DNA from: Dyella_A sp049445995
GTDB lineage: Bacteria; Pseudomonadota; Gammaproteobacteria; Xanthomonadales; Rhodanobacteraceae
Length of the DNA stretch: 64,000 nt
Reading direction: 5' to 3'
NCBI RefSeq assembly: GCF_049445995.1
Contig: NZ_JBMSDZ010000018.1
Span: 1 to 64,000 of the forward strand
A program made the translations under genes and the position numbers. The first letter of the stretch is position 1, and every line of letters starts with the position of its first letter. Shown here one piece after another: positions 42,157 to 51,861 of this stretch. The notes below the pieces were generated by a model. The model ran no database searches. It had not been told where the DNA came from and saw only the letters and a program-made list of their open reading frames with translations.

Positions 42157-43093
42157 GGCAGCCTGTCGGCGCATTCCAGCGATGCAGCGAGCGCGGATCG
42201 CGCCCCAGCCGGCGGCAGGCATGCGCGGCGATGCCGTCGGTGAGCGCAGCGCGGAACACCGGGGCCACCGCCCACAACGCGTGCGCGGCCATCCGCGCCT
42301 GCACGCGCTGCAGCGGCGTGCGGCGCAGCATCCGCAGCGCCCATTCCGGCAGCAGGGCGGCACCGGCGTGCAGGAACACGTCGCGCGACAGACCCGCCGC
42401 CGGCACCGGCAGGCGCACGTTGCCCAGCACCTCCAGCACCACGCGGGTGCGCCCGGTCCAGGCGAGGGTGGGGCGCACCTGGCGGAAGTAGGCCAGCACC
42501 TCGGCTTCGCTGCGCGGCACCTCGCGCGCGCCCAGCGCCTCGGCCACGCGGCGCGACTCGTCGTAGTAGCGGTCGGCCGCGCCCGCGGGCAGACGGATGT
42601 GGCTGTAGCGGCGGTAGCCCTGCAGGAAGCTGTACGCCTCGGTGACATGCACCCAGGTGAGCAGGGCCGGATCGTTGGCCTGGTATGGACGGCCGTCCTC
42701 CGCCACGCCGCGCACCTGGTCGTGGATATGCCGCACGCGTTCGATCAGCGCCTCGGCGGCGGCGCGCGGGGCGTAGGTGGTGCCGCCGACGAAGGTGGTG
42801 GTGCGGCGCAGCCGACCGACCAGATCCTCGCGGAAGTTGGAGTGGTCCCACACGCCGGCCAGGGCCAGCGGATGCAGGGTCTGCAGCATCAGCGCGGCGA
42901 GGCCGCCGGCCAGCATGCCGGGGAAGTCGGCGTGGATGCGCCAGGTGGCGCCGTCCGGGTCGAACAACCCCGGATCGCCCACCGGCGCGTCGTAGTCCAC
43001 CACGCCACCGCCGTGGCGCGGAAACGCCTCCACCACCCAGCGGCGGATCGCCGCCTGGGCCGGGCGCGTGACGAGGTGCAGGGGTGTGGGCAT
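42140..43093 (-). CDS. MpaB/latex-clearing-protein-like oxygenase (DUF2236 family)
   Basis: 317 residues, all helical, with the family pattern: ADFPGMLAGGLAALMLQTLHPLALAGVWDHSNF, FVGGTTYAPRAAAEALIERVRHIHDQVRG, LTWVHVTEAYSFLQGYRRY. His residues in HPLA, HDQV and WVHV are candidates for haem or metal binding. The family holds a haem-type oxygenase of rubber cleavage and MpaB, which cleaves a farnesyl chain; the substrate here is unknown. ATG 43093 is preferred to GTG 43096. The last codons (Glu-Arg-Gly-Pro-stop) lie inside the palindromic element. Confidence 0.83.
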   Translation of the reverse strand: MPTPLHLVTRPAQAAIRRWVVEAFPRHGGGVVDYDAPVGDPGLFDPDGATWRIHADFPGMLAGGLAALMLQTLHPLALAGVWDHSNFREDLVGRLRRTTTFVGGTTYAPRAAAEALIERVRHIHDQVRGVAEDGRPYQANDPALLTWVHVTEAYSFLQGYRRYSHIRLPAGAADRYYDESRRVAEALGAREVPRSEAEVLAYFRQVRPTLAWTGRTRVVLEVLGNVRLPVPAAGLSRDVFLHAGAALLPEWALRMLRRTPLQRVQARMAAHALWAVAPVFRAALTDGIAAHACRRLGRDPRSLHRWNAPTGCQERGP

Positions 43094-43240
43094 CACGCGA
43101 TCTTAGCCGCCACGCATGCGGCAGCCGCACCGCGGCGGCGGGCCTGCGGCAACCTGCGTCGGCGGCGCAGGCGCGAGCCGCGGCGGCTTATGCCATTTTC
43201 GACGTTTGCATCGGCGGCGCGATGTGTTATCCATAGCTGC

Positions 43241-43321
43241 ATGTCGATCCGCACCTTCCACGCCTACGTCTGGTTTTATGGCTATCCGAAGCCGCAGGCG
43301 GAGCCAGGGGCGCGATCGTAG
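43241..43321 (+). CDS. Aromatic leader peptide of the DAHP synthase attenuator (26 aa)
   Basis: A 26-residue ORF with six aromatic codons that stall-sense: Phe6, Tyr9, Trp11, Phe12, Tyr13 and Tyr15 (FHAYVWFYGY at residues 6-15). It ends in TAG at 43319 and is followed 27 nt later by a strong terminator before the aromatic-pathway gene. The concentration of all three aromatic amino acids in ten residues is far from chance and typical of leader peptides in attenuators. No strong ribosome binding site is seen at ATG 43241; an in-frame ATG at 43190 also exists. Confidence 0.88.
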   Translation: MSIRTFHAYVWFYGYPKPQAEPGARS

Positions 43322-43380
43322 GCAACACACCGATCCCACCGAATCCTGAAAGCCGCCAGCCCACCACTGGCGGCTTTTTT
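43280..43380 (+). promoter_or_regulatory. Transcription attenuator controlling DAHP synthase
   Basis: Three alternative structures can be drawn. Hairpin 1:2 pairs GGCT (43280) and CCG (43286) with CGG AGCC (43299-43305). The terminator pairs AAAGCCGCCAG (43349-43359) with CTGGCGGCTTT (43367-43377), followed by T's to 43380. The antiterminator pairs GCAGGCGG (43294-43301) with CCGCCAGC (43353-43360), 7 of 8 positions. A ribosome stalled on Tyr13 or Tyr15 would cover GGCTATCCG and free the GCAGGCGG segment, which then blocks the terminator. This is the classic logic of attenuation by aromatic amino acid starvation. The pairing was drawn by eye. Confidence 0.8.
43349..43380 (+). terminator. Rho-independent terminator of the attenuator
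   Basis: A perfect 11-bp stem (AAAGCCGCCAG/CTGGCGGCTTT) with loop CCCACCA and a T-run to 43380, 41 nt before the ATG of the DAHP synthase gene. Confidence 0.92.
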
Positions 43381-43421
43381 CATGGCTGCCGTGGACCCCG
43401 AACCCCGAGGAGCCCCGCCCC

Positions 43422-44492
43422 ATGCATCCGTCCACCGACGACCTGCGCATCCGTGAACTCAAGCGCCTGAGCACGCCCGCCGAAGTGATCGGCGACTGCG
43501 CCAGCCCTGATGCGGCGCATCGCACGGTCAGCCGCGCCCGCGAGAAACTCCACGCCATCCTGCAGGGCCGCGACGACCGCCTCGCCGTGGTGATCGGCCC
43601 ATGCTCGATCCACGACACCCGCGCCGCCATCGAGTACGCCCAGCGGCTTGCCGCCGAGCGCGAGAAGCACGCCGATGCGCTGGAAATCATCATGCGCGTG
43701 TACTTCGAGAAGCCGCGCACCACGGTGGGCTGGAAGGGGTTGATCAACGATCCGGATCTGGACGGCAGCTTCCGCATCGACCGCGGCCTGCGCCTGGCGC
43801 GCGGCCTGCTGATCGGCATCAACGAACTGGGCGTGCCGGCCGGCTGCGAGTTCCTGGACATGATCACCCCGCAGTACATCGCCGACCTGGTGAGCTGGGG
43901 CGCGATCGGCGCGCGCACCACCGAAAGCCAGGTGCATCGCGAGCTGGCGTCGGGGCTGTCCTGCCCGGTGGGCTTCAAGAACGGCACCGACGGCAATGTG
44001 AAAATCGCCGTGGACGCGGTGCAGGCGGCGTCGCAGCCGCACCATTTCCTGGCCGTGACCAAGGACGGCCGCACCGCCATCGCCGCCACCGCCGGCAACG
44101 GCGACTGCCACGTGATCCTGCGCGGCGGCAGCGCGCCGAACTACGACGCGGCCAGCGTGGAGGCGGCCAGCGCCGCGATCGCCAAGGCCGGCCTCGCGCC
44201 GCGCCTGATGATCGACGCCAGCCACGCCAACAGCGGAAAGAAGCCCGAGAACCAGCCGGCCGTGCTGGCCGACGTTGGCGCGCAGATCGCCGCCGGCGAG
44301 TCGCGGGTGATCGGCGTGATGGTGGAAAGCCATCTGGTCGCCGGTCGGCAGGACCTCGTGCCCGGCCAGCCGCTGACCTACGGCCAGAGCATCACCGACG
44401 GCTGCATCGACTGGGACGCCTCGGTGACCGTGCTGGCGCGGCTGGCCGAGGCGGTGCGGGCGCGTCGCCAGACCGTGCGACAGGTGGCCTGA
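43422..44492 (+). CDS. aroG: 3-deoxy-7-phosphoheptulonate (DAHP) synthase, class I
   Basis: Condenses phosphoenolpyruvate and erythrose 4-phosphate, the first step of aromatic amino acid synthesis. The 356 residues show VVIGPCSIHD, MRVYFEKPRTTVGWKGLINDPDLDGSF, GARTTESQVHRELASGLSCPVGFKNGTDG and MIDASHANSGKKPENQP, the metal and substrate site segments of the AroF/AroG/AroH group. Which of the three feedback types it is cannot be told by eye. GAGGAG precedes the ATG. Control by attenuation from the leader just upstream is clear from sequence. Confidence 0.95.
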   Translation: MHPSTDDLRIRELKRLSTPAEVIGDCASPDAAHRTVSRAREKLHAILQGRDDRLAVVIGPCSIHDTRAAIEYAQRLAAEREKHADALEIIMRVYFEKPRTTVGWKGLINDPDLDGSFRIDRGLRLARGLLIGINELGVPAGCEFLDMITPQYIADLVSWGAIGARTTESQVHRELASGLSCPVGFKNGTDGNVKIAVDAVQAASQPHHFLAVTKDGRTAIAATAGNGDCHVILRGGSAPNYDAASVEAASAAIAKAGLAPRLMIDASHANSGKKPENQPAVLADVGAQIAAGESRVIGVMVESHLVAGRQDLVPGQPLTYGQSITDGCIDWDASVTVLARLAEAVRARRQTVRQVA

Positions 44493-44510
44493 GCAAAACC
44501 TCGCGGCAAC

Positions 44511-44936
44511 TCACGATTCCAGCGTGGCATCCAGCGTGATGTTGGCCTTGAGCACCTTCGACACCGGGCAGCCGGCCCTGGTCGCCTGCGCGATGCGCTC
44601 GAAGGTGGCCGCATCGGCGCCCGGCACTACGGCCTTGCAGGTGAGGTGCACCGCGGTGATGGCGAAGCCGTCGCCGTCCTTGTCCAGCGTCACCACCGCC
44701 TTGGTGTCGATGCGGTCGGCGGTGAGCCCGGCTTCGCCCAACCCCAGCGACAGTGCCATCGAGAAGCAGGCGGCGTGGGCGGCGCCCACGAGTTCTTCCG
44801 GATTGGTGCCGGGACCGTCCTCGAAGCGAGAAGTGAAGCCGTAGGGCGCCTCGCGCAGGACGCCGGTTTCGGTGGAGATGCTGCCGGTGCCGGTGCGCAG
44901 GTCACCGGACCAGTGGGCGGAAGCGGACTTCTTCAT
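44511..44936 (-). CDS. osmC: OsmC, organic hydroperoxide peroxidase
   Basis: 141 residues aligned by eye with E. coli OsmC over the whole length: SAHWSGDLRTGTGSISTETGVL, PYGFTSRFEDGPGTNPEEL, GAAHAACFSMALSL and AGCPVSKVLKANITLDATL. The peroxidatic Cys57 and resolving Cys123 are present. It reduces organic and inorganic hydroperoxides, and in relatives is induced by osmotic stress and stationary phase. It converges with the DAHP synthase gene. Confidence 0.95.
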   Translation of the reverse strand: MKKSASAHWSGDLRTGTGSISTETGVLREAPYGFTSRFEDGPGTNPEELVGAAHAACFSMALSLGLGEAGLTADRIDTKAVVTLDKDGDGFAITAVHLTCKAVVPGADAATFERIAQATRAGCPVSKVLKANITLDATLES

Positions 44937-45083
44937 CGGGGAATCTCCTCACCATGGCGGGCCGCGGCGGCCCGGTTCGACGCGCCATGGTGCGCGCCGG
45001 GGCATTCATGAAACGCGAAATCCTGCGACCGCGACGCTGATGCCGCAGGCCGTATGCTTGCGCTTTGCCATGGAGCGCCCCGC

Positions 45084-45374
45084 ATGACTGTCTCCTTCGA
45101 AATCCAGCACGACGAGCTTGCCCACCGCTTCCACACCGTCGTCGACGGCCAGCATTGCCAGCTGGACTACAGCCTGGGCGGCCCCGGTGGCGCGGTGATG
45201 AGCATCGACCACACCGGCGTGCCGGCCGCCGTCGGTGGTCGCGGAATTGCCGCGGCGCTGGTTCAGGCCGCGTTTGCACTGGCGCGCCAGCGCGGCTGGA
45301 AGGTCGATCCGGCCTGCTCGTACGCGGTGGTGTGGGCGCAGCGCCATGCAGACGTCGCCGATCTGCTCGTCTGA
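45084..45374 (+). CDS. Small GNAT-like N-acetyltransferase (YjdJ type)
   Basis: 96 residues with the short acetyltransferase layout: LDYSLGGPGGAVMSIDHTGVP and the acetyl-CoA loop VGGRGIAAALVQAAFALARQRGWKVDPACSYAVVWAQRH. VGGRGIA is the R/Q-x-x-G-x-G/A loop and CSYAVVW the strand that follows. ATG 45084 gives the typical start (MTVSFEIQHDE). Substrate unknown. Confidence 0.83.
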   Translation: MTVSFEIQHDELAHRFHTVVDGQHCQLDYSLGGPGGAVMSIDHTGVPAAVGGRGIAAALVQAAFALARQRGWKVDPACSYAVVWAQRHADVADLLV

Positions 45375-45403
45375 CCCTCAACGTCGCCGTCCGGACCCAT
45401 CGC

Positions 45404-46096
45404 ATGAGCGCCAGCCTTCCGCCGGATTCATCCCAGTCCACTTCATTGCCGCGCCGCTGGCGGCCGTGGCGTTCGCTGCGCGCGCGTCCGCGGCTCAGCC
45501 TGTCCGCGGCGATCTTCGTGCTGGTCGGCGCCGTACTGGTCGGTGGCGGCATGTCGCTGGCGCCGGCGCTGCTGCTGGGCTTCGATGCGGGCGCGGCGAT
45601 CTTCCTCGGCGGCACGTGGCGGCTGTTCGACCGGGCAACCACGGCCACCATGCGCGAACAGGCGCGTCGGCAGGACGCCGGGCGCTGGGGCATCCTGTGG
45701 AGCGCGATTGGCGTGACCACGGTGGTGATGGTGGCGCTGGGCACCGAACTGCATGCGGCCGCGAGCGGCGGTGCGCTGACCCTGGCGGTGGCTGCACTCA
45801 GCATCGTGCTGGCGTGGCTGTTCATCAACGTGATGTTCGCGCTGCACTACGCGCACGGCTTCTACGGCGACTACGGCAGCCAGCACCAGGGGCTGGACTT
45901 CCCCGGCAAGCAGGAGCCCGACTACTGGGACTTCGCCTATTTCTCCATCGTGATCGGCATGACCTTCCAGGTCTCCGACGTGCAGATCAGCAGCCGCACG
46001 CTGCGCCGCATGGTGCTGCTGCACAGCGTGATCGCGTTCTTCTTCAACGTGTTCATCATCGCCGTGACGGTGAACATCGTCGCCGGGCAGGCGTAG
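45404..46096 (+). CDS. DUF1345 family integral membrane protein
   Basis: 230 residues. After an Arg-rich cytoplasmic N-terminus (RRWRPWRSLRARPR) come about five membrane segments, and the conserved ALHYAHGFYGDYG, LDFPGKQEPDYWDFAYFSIVIGMTFQVSDV and ISSRTLRRMVLLHSVIAFFFN motifs of DUF1345. Function is unknown. It follows the GNAT gene by 29 nt and converges with yajQ across an inverted repeat. Confidence 0.87.
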   Translation: MSASLPPDSSQSTSLPRRWRPWRSLRARPRLSLSAAIFVLVGAVLVGGGMSLAPALLLGFDAGAAIFLGGTWRLFDRATTATMREQARRQDAGRWGILWSAIGVTTVVMVALGTELHAAASGGALTLAVAALSIVLAWLFINVMFALHYAHGFYGDYGSQHQGLDFPGKQEPDYWDFAYFSIVIGMTFQVSDVQISSRTLRRMVLLHSVIAFFFNVFIIAVTVNIVAGQA

Positions 46097-46182
46097 GAGT
46101 GAGGAGTGAGAGGGAGCTTGCCCCGATTCGATGCCCGCCGCGGCTTCTCTCTCACTCCTCACTTCTATTCACTCACTCCTCG
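46095..46182. repeat. Inverted AGTGAGGAGTGAGAG repeat in a convergent gap
   Basis: A 15-nt word at 46098-46112 recurs reverse-complemented at 46149-46163 with further matching flanks, and a third partial copy (ACTCACTCCTC) is at 46171-46181. The stretch lies between the convergent stops of DUF1345 (46096) and yajQ (46207) and can fold into a hairpin of about 20 bp. It may be a bidirectional terminator or a low-complexity repeat family. Confidence 0.6.
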
Positions 46183-46206
46183 CCTTACCGCCGCCCGGGC
46201 GATGGT

Positions 46207-46689
46207 TCAATCGCGGAAGTTGTCGAACTGCAGCGGCACGTCGACGTCGCTGTTGCGCAGCAACGCCATCGCCGCCTGCAGGTCGTCGCGCTTCTTGCCG
46301 GTGACGCGCAGCTTCTCGCCGTTGATCTGCGCTTCCACCTTGAGCCTGGCCGCCTTCAACGCGGCGATCAGCTTCTTCGCGGCCGGCTGCTCGATGCCTT
46401 GCTTCACGGTGATCTTCTGCCGCGAGCCGACCACGTTGGTTTCAGGATCGGCGATGTCCAGCGCACGCAGGTCGATTCTGCGGGTGGACAGGCGCGTGGT
46501 GAGGATGTCGCGCATCTGCTTGAGCTGGAACTCGCTGGCGCCCGCCACCGTGATCACCAGGTCGTCCAGTTCGAACTTCGCGTTGCTGCCCTTGAAGTCG
46601 AACCGCGTGGTCAGCTCGCGGTTGGCTTGGTCCACGGCATTGGTGAGCTCGTGCCTGTCGACTTCGGAAACCACGTCGAAAGAGGGCAT
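46207..46689 (-). CDS. yajQ: YajQ family nucleotide-binding protein
   Basis: 160 residues, full length: PSFDVVSEVDRHELTNAVDQ at the start, RFDFKGSNAKFELDD, SEFQLKQMRDILTTRLSTRRID and KKLIAALKAARLKVEAQINGEKLRVTGKKRDDLQ. The family has two ferredoxin-like domains; members in Xanthomonas and Pseudomonas bind c-di-GMP and act with a LysR regulator on virulence genes. ATG 46689 gives the family N-terminus; the frame further upstream is not conserved. Confidence 0.95.
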   Translation of the reverse strand: MPSFDVVSEVDRHELTNAVDQANRELTTRFDFKGSNAKFELDDLVITVAGASEFQLKQMRDILTTRLSTRRIDLRALDIADPETNVVGSRQKITVKQGIEQPAAKKLIAALKAARLKVEAQINGEKLRVTGKKRDDLQAAMALLRNSDVDVPLQFDNFRD

Positions 46690-46771
46690 GGCAGCATCTC
46701 GGGCGGTGAGGGGAGGATCGCCAGTGTAAGCCAGTCGCCGCATGGGATAATCCTCGCCCGTCCCCTCGACC

Positions 46772-46799
46772 CGTCATTCCAGCGTACGCTGGAATCCAG
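46772..46799. repeat. REP-type palindrome, single copy
   Basis: CGTCATTCCAGCG-TA-CGCTGGAATCCAG is a near-perfect palindrome related to the pair at 38491-38590 (same GTCATTCC..GCG..GGAAT frame with a changed stem). It lies between yajQ and the divergent flavoprotein gene. Confidence 0.7.
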
Positions 46800-46865
46800 C
46801 GCCTTCATGTCCGCATTCAGCCGCAGCCGCCGATTTCTCCCCAGCCAGCCCGCGAGCGACCGCCC

Positions 46866-48047
46866 ATGAACGTCGACGTGCTGGTGATCGGCGCCGGCGC
46901 CGCGGGCCTGATGTGCGCGATCACCGCCGGCCAGCGCGGCAAGCGCGTGCTGGTGGTCGATCACGCCAACCGGCCCGGCAAGAAGATCCTGATGTCCGGC
47001 GGCGGGCGCTGCAATTTCACCAACACGGGCACCACGCCGGCGAACTTCCTCTGCGCCAACCCGCACTTCGCCAAGTCGGCGCTGGCGCGCTACACGCCGC
47101 GGGATTTCATTGCGCTGGTGGAGAAGCACCGCATCGACTACCACGAGAAGGAACTCGGCCAGCTGTTCTGCGACGAGTCCTCCAAGCTGATCGTGCGCAT
47201 GCTGCTGGACGAGTGCGCGGCGGCCGGCGTGGAAGTGCGCATCCGCTGCGCGGTGAGCCGGGTACGCAAGGTCGAGGGCGGCTTTCGCGTGGCCACCGCC
47301 ACGGGCGAGGTGCAGGCCGCCGCGCTGGTGGTGGCTACCGGCGGCCTGTCGATTCCCGCCATGGGCGCCACCGGCTTCGGCTACGAACTGGCCAAACAGT
47401 TCGGCCACGGCGTGCTGCCGACCCGTGCGGGACTGGTGCCGCTGACGCTCAGCGGCAAGCACCAGGAGCGCTACCGGGATCTGGCCGGGCTGGCCCTGCC
47501 GGTGAGCGAGGCCAAGCTCGGCAAGCGCGGCTTTCGTGCCGGCCTGCTGTTTACCCATCGTGGGCTCAGCGGGCCGTCGATCCTGCAGATTTCCAGCTAC
47601 TGGCAGCCGGGCGACGACCTGCGCATCGACCTGTCGCCCGAGGTCGATGCCGGCGACTGGCTGATCGGCCAGCGCTCCGATCGCCCTGCCGCCGAACTCA
47701 GGACCGTGCTCGGCGAGCTGCTGCCCAGGCGCCTGGCGCAGCGCCTGTGCGAGCTGTGGCTTGAGAGCCGGCCGATGCGCCAGTACCGCGAGGCCGAGCT
47801 GGTCGACATCGGCAAGCAGCTGCATGACTGGCCGATCGTGGCCAGCGGCACCGAGGGCTATCGCACCGCCGAGGTCACGCTGGGCGGGGTGGACACCAAC
47901 GAGCTCTCCTCGACCACGATGGAGTCCCGGCGCGTGCCCGGGCTGTACTTCATCGGTGAGGTGGTGGACGTCACCGGCTGGCTGGGCGGCTACAACTTCC
48001 AGTGGGCGTGGGCCTCGGGCCACGCGGCCGGCGAAGCGGCCGGCTGA
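46866..48047 (+). CDS. NAD(P)/FAD-dependent oxidoreductase of the HI0933/YhiN family
   Basis: 393 residues. FAD-binding Rossmann motif VLVIGAGAAGLMCAITAG at residues 4-21, the family marker SGGGRCNFTN, VVATGGLSIPAMGATGFGYELA in the middle and PGLYFIGEVVDVTGWLGGYNFQWAWASG near the end, where the flavin is completed. BaiN, a bile-acid dehydrogenase, belongs to this family, but most members have no known substrate. Confidence 0.93.
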   Translation: MNVDVLVIGAGAAGLMCAITAGQRGKRVLVVDHANRPGKKILMSGGGRCNFTNTGTTPANFLCANPHFAKSALARYTPRDFIALVEKHRIDYHEKELGQLFCDESSKLIVRMLLDECAAAGVEVRIRCAVSRVRKVEGGFRVATATGEVQAAALVVATGGLSIPAMGATGFGYELAKQFGHGVLPTRAGLVPLTLSGKHQERYRDLAGLALPVSEAKLGKRGFRAGLLFTHRGLSGPSILQISSYWQPGDDLRIDLSPEVDAGDWLIGQRSDRPAAELRTVLGELLPRRLAQRLCELWLESRPMRQYREAELVDIGKQLHDWPIVASGTEGYRTAEVTLGGVDTNELSSTTMESRRVPGLYFIGEVVDVTGWLGGYNFQWAWASGHAAGEAAG

Positions 48048-48128
48048 CGCGGCCACGGGCCGCGCTTCGCGGGGACTGAACGCATCGCGTGCTTTCATGC
48101 GTGGCTGATTCCTCGCAAGGAGATCCGC

Positions 48129-49019
48129 ATGAAAGTCGGCTTTATCGGTCTGGGTGCCATGGGCAGTGCGATGGCGAGCAACCTGCTTGCCGCCGGCCAC
48201 GGCGTGACGGTGTGGAACCGCTCGGCGGCGGCAACCGAGCCGCTGGCCTCGCTGGGTGCGAAGGTCGCCCGGACGGCCGATCGCGCCGTGCTCGGCGAGG
48301 TGGTGTGCTCGATGCTGGCCAACGACCAGGCGGTGCGTGCCGTGTTCCTCGACAGCGGCCTGCTGGACGCGATGGACCCCGGCACCGTGCATGTGAACCA
48401 CGCCACCATCTCGGTGGCGCTGGCACGCGAGCTGGCCGAGGCGCATGCGGCGCGGGGGATCGACTACGTCGCCGCGCCGGTGTTCGGTCGGCCGGATGCC
48501 GCGGCGGCGGCCCGGCTGCAGATCGTGGCGGCCGGCAAGCCGGCCGCGGTGGACACGGTGCGGCCGCTGCTCGAAGCGATGGGCGCGAAGATCTGGCCCA
48601 TGGGCGAGGCGCCCGAGCGCGCCAACGTGGTGAAGATCGCGGGCAATTTCATGCTCGCCGCGGCGATCGAATCGATGGCCGAAGCCTGTGCGCTGACCCG
48701 TGCCCACGGCGTGGGCGCCGCGGAGTTCCTCGAGATGATGACCTCGACGCTGTTCGCTTCACCGGCCTATCAGGGCTACGGCAAGCTGATCGCCGAGGAG
48801 CGCTACAGCCCGGCCGGCTTCGCCATGCCGCTGGGCCTGAAGGACGTGGGGCTGGCGCTGGACGCCGGCGAGGCCACGCGTGTGCCGATGCCGTTCGCCG
48901 GCGTGCTGCGCGACAACTTTCTCGACGCGCTGGCCCACGGCGGCGAAGCACTGGACTGGTCGGCGCTGGCTTTGGTGGCGGCGCGGCGTGCCCGGCTCGA
49001 AGACCCTGCCGAAGCCTGA
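48129..49019 (+). CDS. NAD(P)-dependent beta-hydroxyacid dehydrogenase family protein
   Basis: 296 residues. N-terminal VGFIGLGAMGSAMASNLLAAGHGVTVWNRS dinucleotide fold and the catalytic-domain segment VVKIAGNFMLAAAIESMAEA with the active Lys in NVVKIAGN; GLKDVGLALDAGEA follows. The group includes 3-hydroxyisobutyrate, tartronate semialdehyde and glyoxylate/succinic semialdehyde reductases. The substrate cannot be told from sequence alone. Confidence 0.9.
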   Translation: MKVGFIGLGAMGSAMASNLLAAGHGVTVWNRSAAATEPLASLGAKVARTADRAVLGEVVCSMLANDQAVRAVFLDSGLLDAMDPGTVHVNHATISVALARELAEAHAARGIDYVAAPVFGRPDAAAAARLQIVAAGKPAAVDTVRPLLEAMGAKIWPMGEAPERANVVKIAGNFMLAAAIESMAEACALTRAHGVGAAEFLEMMTSTLFASPAYQGYGKLIAEERYSPAGFAMPLGLKDVGLALDAGEATRVPMPFAGVLRDNFLDALAHGGEALDWSALALVAARRARLEDPAEA

Positions 49020-49135
49020 GCATGTACCGCCGCGCCATGCGTGATCGGATCCGCGTAGCGGACCGGACGGTCTGGCTTGTCGCATGGCTGGCGGCACCCC
49101 ACCTGTACTGAATCCCTTTTCCCCAGGAGATGGTC

Positions 49136-50515
<1,380 letters not shown>

Positions 50516-50541
50516 TGACCCGATGACATGCCGCGGCTCGG

Positions 50542-51252
50542 CTACCCGGCGATCGTGGTGGCCGGTGCCGGCCGCGCACCGCGAACCATCAGCAGGATGC
50601 CGATCGCGATTTCGGCGATGAAGATCGGTATCCAGCCGACTTGCGAAGCGTTGCCCCATGCCGGCATCACCAGGCCGGTGACTGCCACCACGAACGTAAG
50701 CGCCGAGGCGAACATGCCGAACGCGGAGAGCGCGCGCGGCAGATAAGACGTGCGCAGGAACAGCCGGTAGAACAGCGTCGAGCCGAAGCTGAAGAACACG
50801 ATGCTGATGTTGAAAGATGCGAAGTCCGCAGCGCGGGCCAGATCCACCAGCGTTTTTACCTGCGAGGCGCCCAGGGATTGCGCGAATTCCGGCTCCGTGC
50901 GCAGCGCAAGCGCTGCAAACGTGACGAACGTGGTCAAGCCGCCGAAGGCCTCGCCCAACCTGAAATACAGGGCCAGCCGAGCGAGGTGCTCGTCCACGGG
51001 TTTGAGCACCACGTACAGCGAATACGCAAGCAGCACCGTGAATACCGATGCCAGCAATTGCACCACGAGCGCCGCGCGATAGAGCGGCAAGCCAGCGACG
51101 ATATGGGCGGTGCGCTCGGCGAAGGTCCCGCTGCCGGTGACGTGGCCAATCAGGAACTGCCCACCCATGAACAACACGATCAGCAGCAGATATACGAAGC
51201 CGGCGATGCGCGCATAGCGCATTTGTGTGGCGCTTTCCGAAGCGGTGGACAT
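50542..51252 (-). CDS. DUF4386 family membrane protein (copy 1)
   Basis: 236 residues with six membrane segments. The family pattern is RIAGFVYLLLIVLFMGGQF near the N-terminus, then a loop rich in charged residues and LGASQVKTLVDLARAADFASFNISIVFFSFGSTLFYRLFLRTSYLPRALSAFGMFAS. Function unknown. It converges with fumC. A paralogue lies at 51862, with a DUF6326 gene between them. Confidence 0.83.
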   Translation of the reverse strand: MSTASESATQMRYARIAGFVYLLLIVLFMGGQFLIGHVTGSGTFAERTAHIVAGLPLYRAALVVQLLASVFTVLLAYSLYVVLKPVDEHLARLALYFRLGEAFGGLTTFVTFAALALRTEPEFAQSLGASQVKTLVDLARAADFASFNISIVFFSFGSTLFYRLFLRTSYLPRALSAFGMFASALTFVVAVTGLVMPAWGNASQVGWIPIFIAEIAIGILLMVRGARPAPATTIAG

Positions 51253-51400
51253 GCGTTGAACTCCTGTTCGTGGATGGTCGCGGAAAAACGCCTGCGGGCG
51301 CTTCAGCGCCGCGTTCGGGATATATCCGCTGGCGGGATACTGCTACGGCATTCTGAAAAATACCTCTAGGTTTCAAACCGATACGCGCGCAGTGCCTGGC

Positions 51401-51829
51401 TCAGGAAGCGGAGGCGTTGCGCGGCCAACGCCACGCGTACCAGACGGCCAGTGACTGCAGCACCACTTCGATGACGCTGAGGAAAATGTAGAACGCCCAT
51501 GATCCGGGAATGGTCATCAGCACGATTGCGGTCAACAGCAAGCCCACGAGGATATTCAGCCAGCGAGTCAGTCTGGGCGGCAGCGCCAGCGACAGGAAGA
51601 TCATCACAGCGGGCACGGCAATCAGGATGGCCACGGCAAGCAGCGAGCCCTGGCTGGTCGGCCCAAGCAGCCCCTCTCCGGCCAGGATCCCTTTGATATC
51701 CCCGGGCCGGTAAAGCCCGAGAAAATCGCCGTAGATGTAGCAGAACATTACCGACGTCCACAGCGCGGCCAGCTTCAGTTGCACGGGCGCGCGCCAATGG
51801 TCGAGCGGCGGTCGGGTGGTGATGTCCAA
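51401..51829 (-). CDS. DUF6326-like four-TM membrane protein (142 aa)
   Basis: 142 residues with four membrane segments, starting LQLKLAALWTSVMFCYIYGDFLGLYRPGDIKGI-like (shown in parts: LAALWTSVMFCYIYGDFLGL) and ending in WYAWRWP. That opening, with a membrane Asp, is typical of DUF6326. TTG 51829 is taken as start: GGAG lies 7 nt upstream and no ATG gives a reasonable N-terminus. Function unknown. Confidence 0.7.
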   Translation of the reverse strand: MDITTRPPLDHWRAPVQLKLAALWTSVMFCYIYGDFLGLYRPGDIKGILAGEGLLGPTSQGSLLAVAILIAVPAVMIFLSLALPPRLTRWLNILVGLLLTAIVLMTIPGSWAFYIFLSVIEVVLQSLAVWYAWRWPRNASAS

Positions 51830-51861
51830 GGTCGGTCTCCGTTTGCGATGGAAAGGGACGC

